Origin: Apiosordaria backusii | Taxonomy: Eukaryota > Ascomycota > Sordariomycetes > Sordariales > Lasiosphaeriaceae | Assembly: GCA_030549205.1 (NCBI GenBank) | Contig: JAUKTV010000011.1 | Location: 806,001-870,000 of the forward strand | Reading direction: 5' to 3' | Length of the DNA: 64,000 nt | Shown: positions 43,383 to 56,700 of the stretch, one piece after another | Position numbering within the stretch: the first letter of the stretch is position 1 | How the letters are laid out: each line of letters starts with the position of its first letter | Notes under the pieces: generated by a model | What the model was told of the DNA's origin: nothing | The model's database searches: none | The model's input: only the letters and a program-made list of their open reading frames with translations | Position numbers and translations under genes: made by a program

Positions 43383-46279
43383 ATGGAGACTGCCAGCACC
43401 CCCCAACCCGTGCAGCCTGTGAAGCTCTCATTGCCTTTAGTGCGTCTATCTTAAGCTGCGTTTACCGCCGTTTGCTAACTCCCATCTCCATTCGCTAGGT
43501 ATACCAACAGAAGCTCTTTGAAGAACTTCGCAAGGAAGATGAGCTTGTCGTTTTGGCCCGGGGCCTCGGCCTCATGCGACTCATCACCAACCTGCTTCAC
43601 TCTTATGATGCCGCGGGAAACAACCTGATAGTTATCGTCAATGCCGAAGACCGGGAAAATGCCTGGATCGGTGAAGCCCTCGCCGAACATGCTGCCATCA
43701 GTATGTCGCCGAAGGCCCGGGGCCTCACCGTGGTCAACACCGACTTCACGAGTGTGGGTGCTCGAGAGAAGATGTATGCCGGCGGCGGCATTTTTAGCGT
43801 CACTTCACGTATCTTGGTTGTCGACATGCTGACTGGTCTCCTGAATCCGGAAACCATCACCGGTATGCTCGTTCTTCATGCCGACAAGGCTGTTGCGACG
43901 TCGTTAGAGGCCTTCATCATTAGGATATACCGCCAAAAGAACAAGGCCGGCTTCCTGAAGGCATTCTCCGATAATCCAGACCCTTTCACGACAGGCTTTT
44001 CACCTTTGGCTACCATGATGCGGAACTTGTTTCTACGGAAAGCGTCGCTGTGGCCACGCTTCCATGTCCACGTCGCGCAGGCACTCGAAGGGAAGAAAAA
44101 AGCAGAGGTCATTGAGCTTGAGGTACCAATGACGAATGCAATGCGAGAGATTCAAGTCGCCATCATGGAATGCGTGGAAGTCAGCATACATGAGCTGAAA
44201 AAGGGCAACACGGGTCTGGAAATGGACGACTGGAACCTTGATAGCGCTCTTCTCAAAAACTTCGACGTCCTTGTCCGCAGGCAGCTCGATCCAAACTGGC
44301 ACAGGGTAAGCTGGAAAACAAAGCAGATTGTGGGCGACTTAACTGTCCTCAGGGGTATGCTTCAGTCAGTCTTGGCCCTCGATGCTGTGTCTTTTCTACA
44401 ACAGCTGGACACCATTCACGCTGCTCACTCCCCGCCCCCTGGGTCGACAAGGCAAACTCAGTCCCCGTGGCTGTTCCTCGATGCCGCCCAGACCATTTTT
44501 GATACTGCCAAAAAGCGTGTGTATGCTAGCACTCAGAAAGCTGGCCCAGATTCCAACATTGATTCTTTACAACCGGTCCTGGAAGAGCAGCCAAAGTGGT
44601 CAGTTTTAGCTGATGTGCTGGAAGAGATTGACCGCGACCTCTATTTCGAGTCTCAAGTTCGCGATGATTCCAACGGCACCATCTTGATCATGTGTTCAGA
44701 CACAAACACATGCCGCCAACTTCGTGATTATCTCCAGACCATGCACGTCAAGCCAAGGCTAGAGAAACGTATTGAAGAAGTCTACGATCCGGAGGAGGAC
44801 AAGCCCTCAGCCGCTTACATGATGCGCAAAAAGCTGCGCAACTACCTCAAGTGGAAAAAGGAATTTGCCCAGATCAGCGCCACGCTTTTCGCGGAGAATC
44901 AAAAAGCACTTAGTGGTGCTGTTGACCCTCGTCTCGCGCAGTCCAAGAACCGAGCCCCCTCTAACAAAAGACGTCGAGTCCGCGGTGGAGGTGCTGTAGG
45001 ATCTGGTTCCAGCCGCCTTGAAAACGGCAGCATCCCACAGTACTTTGAGAAGCCCAGCGAGGTGGCCGAGCTCATGGGACAGATAGAAATCACCGAAGAA
45101 GAAGCCAAACAGAAAGATGATCTCACCATCACCGACCCCCTCGAAGACATGGAAGACTACTACCAGCTCTACGACATGCAAGACCTCGTCGTCATCCACG
45201 CCTACGACGGCGATCAAGACGAGCACGTCCTGGAAGAAGTCAAGCCAAAATATATCGTCATGTACGAGCCCGACGCCTCCTTTATCCGCCGAGTGGAAGT
45301 CTACCGCTCCAGTCACAACGACCGAAATGTCAGAGTCTATTTCCTCTACTACGGCGGCTCAGTAGAAGAGCAGCGCTACCTTTCCACCGTCCGCCGCGAA
45401 AAAGACAACTTCACCAAGCTAATCAAAGAGCGCGCCTCGATGTCCTTGGTTATGACAGTCGACCCCTCCACCGAAGACCCCCAAGAGGCTTTCCTGAGAA
45501 CAATCAACACCCGCATCGCGGGCGGTGGTAAAACCTCCTCCGCCACCGCTGAGCCACCCCGGGTCGTCGTCGACGTCCGCGAGTTCCGCTCTTCTCTGCC
45601 ATCTCTCCTACACGGGAGGTCAATGATCATAGTCCCCTGCATGCTCACAGTCGGAGATTACATCCTCTCCCCCACCATCTGCATCGAGCGAAAATCCGTC
45701 TCCGATCTCATCTCTTCCTTTTCCAACGGGAGGTTATACTCGCAGTGCGAGACCATGTTCCAGCACTATCAGAACCCTATGCTCCTTATCGAATTCGACC
45801 AGAATAAATCTTTCACTTTGGAGCCCTTTGCCGATCTATCGGGGAGTATGTCCTCCGTCAGCGCCGCCAACGCAGGGCAGAACGACCTCCAGTCCAAGAT
45901 CGTTCTTTTGACTCTAGCATTCCCAAAGCTGAGGATAATATGGAGTTCTAGCCCTTACGAAACAGCAGAGATTTTTGAACGGCTCAAAAGCCAGGAGAAG
46001 GAGCCGGATCCGATCGCGGCTGTGAGGGCGGGGTTGAATGATGGTGAGGACGGGGAGCAGCAGGGAGAAGGGGCGGCGTTTAATCCGGAGCCGGGGGAGA
46101 TGCTGGCTGCTGTTCCCGGTGTGACGCCGAGGAATATTGGGAATATTACGGCCAAGATGGAGAATATAAAGGAGGTTGCTAATGCAAGTGTGCAGGAGTT
46201 GAGTGAGCTTGTGGGTAAGGAGGCGGGGAGGCAGATAGAGGGGTTTTTTAGGAAGGATTTGTTGGAGGATTATGATTGA
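43383..46279 (+). CDS. rad1: XPF/Rad1 structure-specific endonuclease catalytic subunit
   Basis: With its ERCC1/Rad10 partner, XPF cuts 5' of lesions in nucleotide excision repair and trims recombination flaps. Two exons, 43383-43439 and 43499-46279, give 945 aa. The short first exon gives METASTPQPVQPVKLSLPL, joining to the conserved YQQKLFEELRKEDELVVLARGLG. A degenerate helicase-like N-terminal half is followed by the nuclease motif ERKSVSD (about residues 749-755). Tandem helix-hairpin-helices follow (MLAAVPGVTPRNIGNI). Nuclease residues are intact. In Neurospora this gene class is the mus-38 type. Confidence 0.95.
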
Positions 46280-46959
46280 GGCTCGGTAGGGTTTGAAGAG
46301 GTAGAAGCAAAAAAATGTTTATTGGCCATAGCAATAGACACACATGTGACTCGAACTTTGCGCCTTTCCGGCGTCTCTGCGTCATTCGCTTTCCAGGCAG
46401 AGGAGGCTTACCCTCGGGGTGACTGAAACGCAGGAGCTTCTGGTACCTCACTCCAGTTACCATTGCGCCAATCCCTCCCACGAATCGCATTGGTTGAGCG
46501 GTGGGGAACTTCTAAATACTCCGTAGCTACCGACCCCTCAAGCAAGCTGTTAACAACGGGAAATTCACCAAATGCAATCTCACAACACGCGAGCTCAATA
46601 GTATATCGTGAGTGAGTTACGAAATAAAATGTATTCCACGCGAGAGAGTTATCTAAGGTACTCGAAATGCAAATGCAACCCCATCCTTTCCCCTTCGCAC
46701 CTCCGCTCCTTCGTAACTCCCTCCCACGTTTATCAATCAATCAACACAGCTTGAGGGTATTGGGTATCTTGATTATTCCTCCTCTCGCTCCCTTGCTAAC
46801 CCGCTAACAAAAGAAACCGACCAACTCATTGCCCGTTGTCATAAAAAAAACAAAAGAAACCCATCCTCTTTCCCTCCCTCATTAATCAATCCATGAATGT
46901 TGTTGGGTAACATCATGACTTTGTTGTTGAGAGTGGTGAGAGTTGGCTACCGTGACCGC
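46280..46959. other. Convergent 3' region of XPF and a small hydrophobic-protein gene
   Basis: About 680 bp with no gene-like frame. Expected to contain both 3' UTRs. Confidence 0.4.
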
Positions 46960-47284
46960 TTAGATAGCAGCAGTAGTCCCGTGTCTCCTCCTCCCGAAAC
47001 CCCTTCTTCTTCCAGTGGTAGTGCCACCGGCGCGACGGCGGCGGCCGCCGCAGGTGTTGCAGGTGAGGAAGCCGACGATGATGCCGATGAAGTTGATCAC
47101 GCCGTTGACGATGGCCATGATGATGTTACCGATGCCATTGATGATGGCCATGATTGTGCGGCCGATTGTGCGGAGGGCACTTTGGATCTGTTGGTTCTCT
47201 GTTAGCAAAGTTGTCGAGGTTAGGGAGTAGCTAGTGGTGGAAGGTGGTGGGAAAAAAACATACGCAAGAGACGACTGCGCCCAT
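46960..47284 (-). CDS. 82-aa hydrophobic protein with Arg-rich tail, unknown
   Basis: Two exons, 47264-47284 (seven codons) and 46960-47187, give 82 aa beginning MGAVVSCIQSALRTIGR. An Ile/Gly-rich membrane segment (AIVNGVINFIGIIVGFLTC) is followed by CNTCGGRRRRAGG and a Gly/Arg-rich cationic tail. The N-terminal MGxxxSC suggests possible N-myristoylation and palmitoylation; this is inference from sequence only. No family recognised. It is too short and split to be found by simple open-frame scanning. Confidence 0.7.
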
Positions 47285-48635
47285 TTTGATTGAGATGTAG
47301 TGTTTATTTGTGGGTGGTTTTGTGGTTTTGTGAAAATGGTTGTTTTGTTTGTCGCGGTGGTCGCAAATACTGTTTGTGTATTTGTGTTATGATTTGCTTG
47401 TTGTTGTTGATGCTGATGAAGAAAGAAAGAGAATGCAAAAACGGTGTGGGATGCGATAATATATCAATTTTTCTCCCACAATGCTGAAAGTCCCTTTCTT
47501 TGACTAATTTCTAGCAACTACTACATACGTCTTTTGCTGCGGCCAGTTCCAATAACCTGTTCCTGCCTCGCTTCCTGCCTGCCCTGTGCAAACTGGCTGG
47601 CTGAACCGGCCGGCCGTCATCGTCACTGGTCACTGGTCGGGTTGAATGTGACGTCACTTGGCATCTTTTTTTTGTTCCACCCGACCACCACACCCCTGCT
47701 GTCGATCAATCAAAAATGTCATTTTCGGCGTTTGCGAAGGGGGAACAAATGGCGGGTACAGGCATCAGATGGCATTTTGGGAATTTTCCTTTTTTGGGAC
47801 GGGAGGTTGAGATGACGCGCCGTTGGTTGCTTCATTCCAGCCAGCCTAGTTTGTGGTTTGTTAGTGTACATACATGCTGGGCTGGCCAGCCACAGCATGA
47901 ATTCACTTTCTCTGACCAGTCCGGCGTATCTAGTGTTGGGCAATGAAATTCCCGATGTCTTTCGATTTCATCCGAGAGCTCTATCGGAACATACGGCACC
48001 GCTTCCTCTGTTCATCCCTCTCAGAATGACTTCACCTATCATACACATCATGTAAAATATCCGCAAGAGTACCACCTTCGTATCGGGTCACCTCCCGAAA
48101 CTGTGGCTTGAACGCATTCTGATTTGTGGATGGACATCGAAGGCGACGTTTGCGCACTGCGTCGCGTGGCCGTCTCCCCAAAGTGGATACTGACGTCATT
48201 GACATTCTCCACGGTTTTGATCTCAAATATGGTCTGTGCTCTTCCCGCCGTTCTTGGCAGTCCTCGGGGTGCATGCACGCTTCTGTCAGTTCTGGGATTC
48301 AGGGTCTGCGGAAAGAGACGAAAACATCAAGCAATTGTTTGGCTGGGCAATGATATCACAGGACCCTTGACGAGGCCAGGGGTCTTCACGTGTGAGCGTT
48401 CCATGGAAAGTTCTTTGGTGATGCCGAAGCAAGCCTCTTAGGTAACATTTCCATGTTCCAACTATACTCCACAGGTTTGTTGACTTTGTCTCAACATCAT
48501 CAAACGACATCATCAAACGGATGATATTCCACCGCTCCCAACTCGCTGTGATGCCATACAGTACGATATCGCCATGTGCCAAAGCAAGCTTTCAACTGAA
48601 TCCCTCAATATCGTTTCCCCCTCCAACGTGGTTTG
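47285..48635. other. Intergenic
   Basis: About 1.35 kb with no supported gene. A 13-bp near-perfect direct duplication CATCATCAAACGA / CATCATCAAACGG lies near 48495-48520, adjacent to the SMC5 3' end. Confidence 0.4.
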
Positions 48636-51600
48636 TCATGACAGCCCCTTCAGCCTTCTCTGTATCTGCACAAACTTGCTAAGATTCATCTTCTTCGTAC
48701 CCGTCTCATCGACACGCTCGCCACTGATGATAACGTGAACCTTCATCCGAGGATCATACCGCAGCCCCGAAAGCAATTTGGGCGTGATGAGGAAATACTG
48801 ACTTGTATGCTCTCTACAAGCAACTTCAACCATCCGCTCGTGCACCATGCGCTCATTGCGCGGGTCCATACCTTGGTTGATCTCGTCAACCACCCGGAAT
48901 GGTGCCTGCGCCAATGCCTGCAGAGCCATCAGGTAGAAAATGGTCGAGACAGCCCGTTCACCACCGGACTGTCTGTGCTGGTCAAGCCGCTGAAGAGTCT
49001 CCCCTTGACGGAATTTGACCTTGATCTCAATAGCCCACTTGTCAAAATCCTCGTCCTTGTGGACGCCAACTTCGCCGGCACAGCTGATCTGCTCAAAGTT
49101 ATAGCTAAAAGCGTCATTAATCTGCCCAACGAGCTGGTCAAGGCGAGGTTCCCATTGGCTTTTGATCTCTTCGATTTTGGCGTTGATCTCAGCCAGCCTG
49201 GTCTCCTGGTTTTCTTGCGCATTGCGATGCTGTTCGATCTTTTGTGCATAACGCTCGTATTCTTCCAGCGCATGAGGGTTGCCCGCTTCAATCATCTCCA
49301 GCTTCGCCTGCTCCGCACCAATAAGGGCCTCAAACTCAGCAACTTCTTTGTCCTGAGCAGCTGTCGTCAACTCCTCTCTGTTTTCAGGGGTCAGGAACTC
49401 GGCAACCTTCTCTGAGGCCTTCTGCGCAGTCTTCCTGAACTCGTCAACATCCTTCCTAGCTTGCTCCACCTTCGCTCTTTCCTCGTCGAGCCTGTTCGTG
49501 ATCTCAGTGTTCTTATCTTTGAGGGACGCAACGTCAGATTCGACCTCGAGGTCCCAAACTTGGGCTTCTAGCAGCTTTTGCCGCGCTTTGCGGATCGCGC
49601 CAAGGGTTTCGTGGTGATTAAGGACGGCCCTGGACATCTCTATGGCTGCATCATCGTGCTGTCTTGCAAGATCCGCCCGGCGAGCTTTGGCTTCGTCAAG
49701 CTCTGTCATGGTCCGGTCTAGGACCTTCTTCTTGGCATCTGCAAACCGTTCTGTCAGCACATGGAATCCTGATCTAGTGCTGGTAAGACACCATACCTAT
49801 CTTGTCTGGTAGCCCGTTCCACTGCGTATATTCCGCCTGCAGCTCGCTCTTCTGGGCCATCAATTTGGTCTGAAAAATTTGTCAGTCGATCCGTTCGAGT
49901 CCGCAATGTGAAAGGTACATACCTTCTTCTCCTCAAGTTCCTGACCCTCTGCTCTAAGTGTCTCGCCTTCTCGCGACAGTGCTCTGAATTGTTCAGACAA
50001 CTCGGTGATCTTACCCTCTATCTCTTCCACCTTCCGAGTAAGCTCACTCTTTTCGGAACTATCAACCGGCTGGTCTGTCCAGAAACGACCCCTTCCAAAC
50101 CCAGTCACTCGCACGGAGACAGCTCCAGGCCCATACTCTCTCCGACGCGTGATGCGGTGCAGCTTGCGGCCTGCAGCAAAGTAATTGATAACTTCGCCCT
50201 GCTGGATCCGCTCAAACTGCTCATCAGAGAATTCCTTCAAGCTAAGTGCAGATTGATGCAGTCTTTTTTCCGCACAAAGCATGGCGAGCACCGGCTCGGG
50301 TCCGTCCAGGTAGTCGGCAACATAACCATCGAAGCCAAGTTGTGAGAGTTCTTCCTTAGGCAAAGGCGGCTTGAAGGAATCCAACGACCGGAAACAAGAT
50401 CGAACAGTGACAGAAAGGCCCATCTTTTCGTGAAGCTGGTCGCTCAGTTTCTTGTGGTCTTCTTTGCTTTGTGTCGTGAAACAGAAAAAGTCGGACTCCT
50501 GCAGCATTGACTGGACAAGGTCCGAGTAGCGCTTGTCCTTAACAGAGCACGTCAGCATGGGGGGCCCGAAGACTTCTTTTTCGAACTCCGCTTGGTTGTC
50601 TTTGAGCCATGCCCAGCCCGCCGCTACATCGGGGTTCACCCTCTTCAACTGATTCAAAAGCTGGCCTTCTTGTGAATCCAGGTCCTCCAGTTCCTTCAAC
50701 AGTGCTGTCTTCTGGTCTTTCAGGCCAGTCCCTTCTCTCCTAATGGCCTCGCGTTGTTGACCAAGGTCCATGTGCTTCTGCTCCTTCTCGCGCTTTTGGT
50801 GGTCGAGCTCTCGCTGTTTTGGTATTGTCAGCAACAAGAATCAGTCGAGTGTATAGATATCAAGAATGACTCACAATCTTGAGGTTGAAATCGGCAGCCT
50901 TGAACTCCCTAGGCTTTTGCGCATACTTGGCATTCAAATCGGTGATCTCCTTCCTCAAGGCACCGATTCGCTTCTTCTTCTCTTTGAAATTCTCCTCTTC
51001 CGTCCGGATAGAGCTTTCAGTTTGTGTCATTTTACCACTCGTAGTCTCCACTGGGCCCAGCGCCTTGTCAGCTTCAGCCACAGCTGTTTCTAGCTCCCGT
51101 CTCCGGAGGGTTACAACGCCCTTGACTTTGCGTTGGTAATCCTGTTTTCGGTTGACGGCTTCCAAGGTAGGCGCGACACTTCTTTCAAGCATCTTGTATG
51201 TGCGAGTAGCTTCTTTTTTGCGCGCTTTAGCATCATTGAAGCGGTTTCGGGCCTCTGTGTAAAGGGCGATAAGTCGAAGCTGTTTGAGCTTGGCCACCTC
51301 TTCTTGTATGGACTTTCTCTCGCGAAGTTTATCGACATCCGCCTGCAGAAGCCGCTGCTTCGCCTCCATCCTCTTGACTTCGTCGCGCGTCTTCTCGGTG
51401 CTGAGCTGCGCATCCTTCTGCGCCTTGAACCCCTCCTTTAACTCCTGCTGCCATGCAATCATCTCCTGAGGAGCCGCTGCATGTAGAGTCTTCTCAAGCA
51501 ATTCCACAGGACTCAACCCAGCAAACTCAGCCACCTTATCTTGCGGTAGAAACTGGCATAAGTTATCGATCTGAATTCGCAAACGACGCATAAGTCTCTG

Positions 51601-52155
51601 GACATCTTTGTGGTTGGATCTAGTGCCATTAATGGTGAACTTGCGGCCGTTATCCTCGCGCCTGATGACAAGCCCAACAACGTAATTTTCGGCGTCTTCG
51701 GGTCTGCGCTGCAATTCGACCTCGAGTTCTGCCTCATCACTGCCGTGCTTGACGAATTCGCCAAAAGCGCTGGCTCTCCCCAGAACACTTGGTGGGTAGC
51801 CAAGCCCCAAGCAAATAGCACAAACGAGAGAGCTTTTCCCAGTGCCGTTCGGTCCGATAACCATGTTCAAGTTGGGCCCGAGAAAGAATTCAGCTTCTGA
51901 GTAGGTGACAAAATTGCGTAATTTCACTCGAACAATCGCTCCTGGGTGGAAGGTGCTCGCTGAGCCGTTGGTGATCTGGGAAGTCGCGGTCCGTCGCCGC
52001 TGCGGTGGTCGCATTTCGTCTGAGGAAGCCTCATCTTCGTTTTCTTCGTCGTCGTCGTCATGGTAAGCCCGTGAGCCGTCTCCCCCTCTCAGTCGTAAGA
52101 AGCTGTAGTCGTCGGCATCCGGGGCGGATCTTTTGAGTGAGGTCGCTGCCGCCAT
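48636..52155 (-). CDS. smc5: SMC5 subunit of the SMC5/6 complex
   Basis: Smc5 pairs with Smc6 in the DNA repair and SUMO-ligase complex on chromatin. Four exons are inferred: 50875-52155, 49923-50813, 49797-49869 and 48636-49738, giving 1,115 aa, about the usual Smc5 size. The N-terminal head has Walker A GPNGTGKS (about 101-108) and the Q-loop region NLCQFLPQDKV. Two long coiled coils flank a hinge coded by exon 2. The C-terminal head has the signature SGGERAVSTIFYLMALQ, a Walker B-like VDEINQGMDP and QYFLITPKLL. The start at 52155 (MAAATSLKRS) gives an acidic N-terminal tail; a further ATG upstream would add about 34 residues. Confidence 0.94.
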
Positions 52156-53713
52156 GTCGCCGACGCAACGGATGGGCAAAACTGGGAAATCGCTTTGTCG
52201 TAGAAGGTTCTTGGGGGGGGGAAAGATGCCGAAACCGGTATTGTCAATGGGAGACAACGACGGGCTCCTTTCTCCGCGGGAGCGATAGGGAGAAGAATTA
52301 CAACCTCAATACTGGAAGTGAAGGTCGAGAAACGCGTCGCGTTTGCTGCTGCGCGTGGTGGGGTTGGGGTTAATTGCTTGAACTCGAAAAGGTGGGGACT
52401 TTCAAATCCGTGCCCTCGGGACCGAACCCGTGCACTGGCCAATGCGAGTCCAGAACCTACCAAACTCACCAAATGCAACTGCCGTTGCTTAGGTAAGACC
52501 CACCTCCACCACAGGTTGTTCCAACTTCCAACATCATGATCACAACACAACAGCTCCGCCAACGAACGAGAGTGACATGATACCCTTTAGAATTCGAAAT
52601 GAGAATGAATATACTGTCCTAAAATACTACGACAGTATGCGGAGAGTAGGCGAATTGGCTTTTGATTCATACCCGTCAGCATTCTCCATGCTGCCCCGAG
52701 GGGAGTGCCTCTTTGCCAGGGCCCAGGGGCGACGACTCTGGGTGGAATCGAGATCTTTTAGATTGAGATGTACACTGAATTGATTGGCTCTTTTGTATGT
52801 GCTGGCACGAAGAAATGGTTCCGAGACTTGCAGTTTGGGACCAGAATACTTGGCACATCAAGTTGCGTCTGGAATTCCGTCGCCTCAAAAGCAAACACCA
52901 AGCTTCTGCTGCATTCCTCACTCTCTTCCGCACCAAGCTTAGACATACCGCTCCACAGAGCATAGATAATAACTCACCGACTGGGTCAATTTGCGGTATC
53001 ATAGATCGGCTACTCGTATCGGTTAACAATCAGCCAACATACGAGTGTTTGGTGTTGAATCATGACAGGCAGTAAAATCCAAGACCCAATCTCTGAATGC
53101 CTTCAACTTGTCATATTGGGGACCCCTCCACAATCTTCATGGTAAGGGTAATTGGCAAGCTTAGATGAGCACAGTTTAGTGCCAAAGATACTGCATTTCT
53201 ACCTTACTGGCCAGCTTCCCTGGGGACTGGCTTTCCAGGCCCCACGCGAGCCTGGCAGCGACTCTGTTGCAGCGGTTTGTTTTGTTTTGTTGAAAACAAA
53301 TCTGGTTGCTATGCAAGATCGCTATCGCACCTGCCCTTCCCTCGCTTCCCACGCATTTCACGCCCCCGCCATTCCACTGCATTTCCCAAGTCCACCCATC
53401 AATCCAACTCCCACTCTCCTTCTCTCTCCAGATCGTCACAGGGCAGTGTTGACTTTCGCACCACCACCGTCGTTTAGCTTCTACACACTCATTTTTGTCT
53501 TTTTTTTTTTTGCTTTCTCGCCGGCCTGCCCTCGACCCTCTTGGAACGACACTCGTTAATTCATTCTCGACTTCCAATTGTCGAGGCTATACATACCACT
53601 ACCTCGGCTGCTTCACTACCACTGCAAATCTTCAGCCATCCGATCGTTGAATTGCTTCTTCCGGTTCTTTCTACATCTGATGATGTACTGACCTGCCTTC
53701 CATTTCATCGAAC
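52156..53713. other. Divergent promoter of SMC5 and the Gin4-type kinase
   Basis: About 1.55 kb between head-to-head genes. A strongly pyrimidine-rich leader (CATTTTTGTCTTTTTTTTTTT near 53490) precedes the kinase. No other coding frame is supported. Confidence 0.4.
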
Positions 53714-56700
53714 ATGGATAGGCATAGCAGCTCGCGGCCTGGTCGCCAGCCGCTCGCTGATACGACCAAGCGAGTAAACAATACCACCATCACTAGCACG
53801 TCCCGTCCCAATCACAGAGGTAATGATGAGAACTACGTATTAAAGTCCAAGAAGGTTGTCAGAGGCATCTCAAGTCCTGTTATCACCAGTGAGCATCCTC
53901 AAGTCGACCGACAGACAACCGGCACAGCAGGTCGACCAGTTGTAGCAGACCGCCCTGCCCCAGTCAACCAGCATCTTTCTGCTGTTTCTCAGGAAGCCCA
54001 TGATCTCGAAGCGGCCCGGCGCATTTCCCAGTTCTCCAATATCTCATCCAATGCTTCAACCACGAGGCAGCTCAAGACTCATATCGGGCCTTGGCAATTG
54101 GGCAAGACACTGGGTAAGGGTACTTCGGCGCGTGTTCGTCTGGCACGTCACAGCGTTACTGGTCAGCTGGTGGCTATAAAGATTTTATCCAAAAGCACTG
54201 CCTTTATCAACCAGTCGGGCAGCCTGGCAAATCTCGATCGCCTCGAATGTCGAACCCCCCAAGCCAACGCGGATGGTGGCCTTCGTCGAATGCCGATTGC
54301 TATCGAGCGCGAAATTGCTGTTCTCAAGCTCATTGAGCACCCAAACATCATCAAACTACTTGATATTTGGGAGAACAGGTCTGAGATGTAAGTCAACTAA
54401 GCAGCTTGTATACTGATACCATGCACTGACACGATGTCCCGCCTTAGCTACATGGTTACCGAGTATGTTGAAAAGGGCGACATGTTCGAGTTTATCCGCT
54501 CCATTGGTGCTCTTCACGAATGGGAGGTCGTCTTCTATTTCCGCCAGATTATGAGTGCGCTGGACTACTGTCATTCACTGAACATCTGCCATCGCGATCT
54601 CAAGCCGGAAAACATTCTGCTTCATGCGAGTGGTCAAGTCAAAATTGCAGACTTTGGTATGGCGGCATTGCAACAGAACCAACACCATCAGCTCACAACC
54701 GCTTGCGGAAGCCCTCACTATGCGGCTCCAGAATTACTTCGACATCAGGCCTACAAAGGTTCAGCGGTCGATATTTGGAGCATGGGTGTTATTCTCTACG
54801 TCATGCTTGTTGGTTGTTTGCCTTTTGATGACGATGACCTTGGTGTCATGATTCAGAAAGCAAAGCGGGCTGAGTGCTACATGCCTCCGCACCTTAGCAG
54901 AGAAGCTCAGGATCTGATCTGGAGAATGCTCGTCCCTCAGCCTGCGCATCGCATCACCATGGCCGAAATGTGGGAACATCCACTCCTCCACAAGTACCCC
55001 GAGATCCCCCAATGCTATGAGTGGGAACAGCCCCAGCAATCAAATTTGCGAAAAAGAAACGTCTCGCCCATCCCAGAGGGCGAAGTGGACATCCAAATTC
55101 TGAGGCAGCTCAAGGCCCTCTGGCATGCGTACCCCGAAGCTGAGCTCAAGCTCAAGCTGAGTCAAGAAAAGTGAGTGTTTTGGCCCCTGTTTGGATCGAA
55201 CCAGCAAAGCTAACTATGTGGCAGGCCTAATGATCAGAAGCTTTTCTACCATCTGCTCTACAATCACCGTGAAGTCCAGTTGGAAAATTACAACAACAAT
55301 GTGCCCATCTCCAAGAGCGATTATCATCACCTCAAACCTCCCAACTGGACCAAACGCATTTCCACTTGCGAGTTTGCCCAGCCAGGACGGTACGGCCAAA
55401 GACGGGCGGTGTCCAAGTTTACGGTCATTTCGAATGTGCCAGACACGGGAGACAAGGACGAGACCGGCACAATACGCAGCTATGATCCTTATAACGCGTC
55501 CCGGGTTTTCCACTCTGTCCCATACGCCAGCCATGCCAAGATCGTAATTCACCGCAATGGCTCACAAGGTGGCATTGGGCGTTCTCCAACTACTGTCTCG
55601 CATTCATACCGTTCATATAGGTCCAAGGGTGGCTCAGTACGACACCAGATTCGAACCCCTTCGCAGCGGACGGCAACAACAGCCGGTCGGTTGAGAACCC
55701 CTCGGGGCTCCATGGGCTCGATTCATAGCCATCACAGCACTCCGCGTGTTCGTGTCAGCAGCAGGCTCTCCAAGCGTGGGGTTGACTTCTCAGCAGTTCG
55801 CAAAGGTCAGAAGTATCAGGGGAGCCGCCATGGTTCTCTGGCTGCCCCAGCTAGCATTGCGGGCGACAACACCACATATGACCGTGATGCCTATTCACCA
55901 CGGAAAGTCCCCAAGACATACCGAGCCGCGGCTACCGTTTCCATGGCGGACCTCAACAAGACAAAAGAGGAGAAAGTATTTTGGGGCGATGAGCTTCAAC
56001 AGTTTCATACCTCAATTGCCAGAGATATCGATGAGGCTTTTGGTAGCTCACTTCTGGTGTCAGCGCCTAGCGAGACGTTACTCGAGAGCCGGGAAGGAAG
56101 CCACTTGAGCCTTTCTCTGGCAGACTCATCTTTCGCGCAGAGGTCACAGGTGTCGCTTGCTGATCCACGCTCTCTTGCGAGTACTCATCGACACGATAGC
56201 AGGCCGTTGCCTCCAGTTCCATCACAATCCACCATCTCACCTTTGTCAATCCGCAAACAAAATGTAGAAGTTGCGCCTGTGACACACAAAGTCTCCTTGC
56301 TTGATCCTGGTTCAAGCATCCATCTTCCTGACCGTCGGGCGGTGTCTGATCCGATTCACAATCGGCCGGTGAAGACCGTCAACCCACTTCCGTCCATCTA
56401 CGAGAGCAGCCCCGAGGCAGTGCCTGCGGAAACCCCAGCTCGTGTTAAGAACAGAGGGCTGGATTACTTGTCCCGGGTTGAGAATACCATTCGAGTTGTG
56501 AACTCGCCTACTGCGGTAGAAGGCGGCGACCCGGCTGCCATCCCTCGACCTCTCAATGTCCGCAAGCTATCTCTCAACCCGACCAAGACCGATCGGCCCA
56601 CCACGGTGCAGGACTCACGAAGACATGTGTCCTATTCCGGTCATCAATCGGCCCGATCTGTTGACAATACCGAGAATGACGGTGGTGCGCAGCCCAAGAA

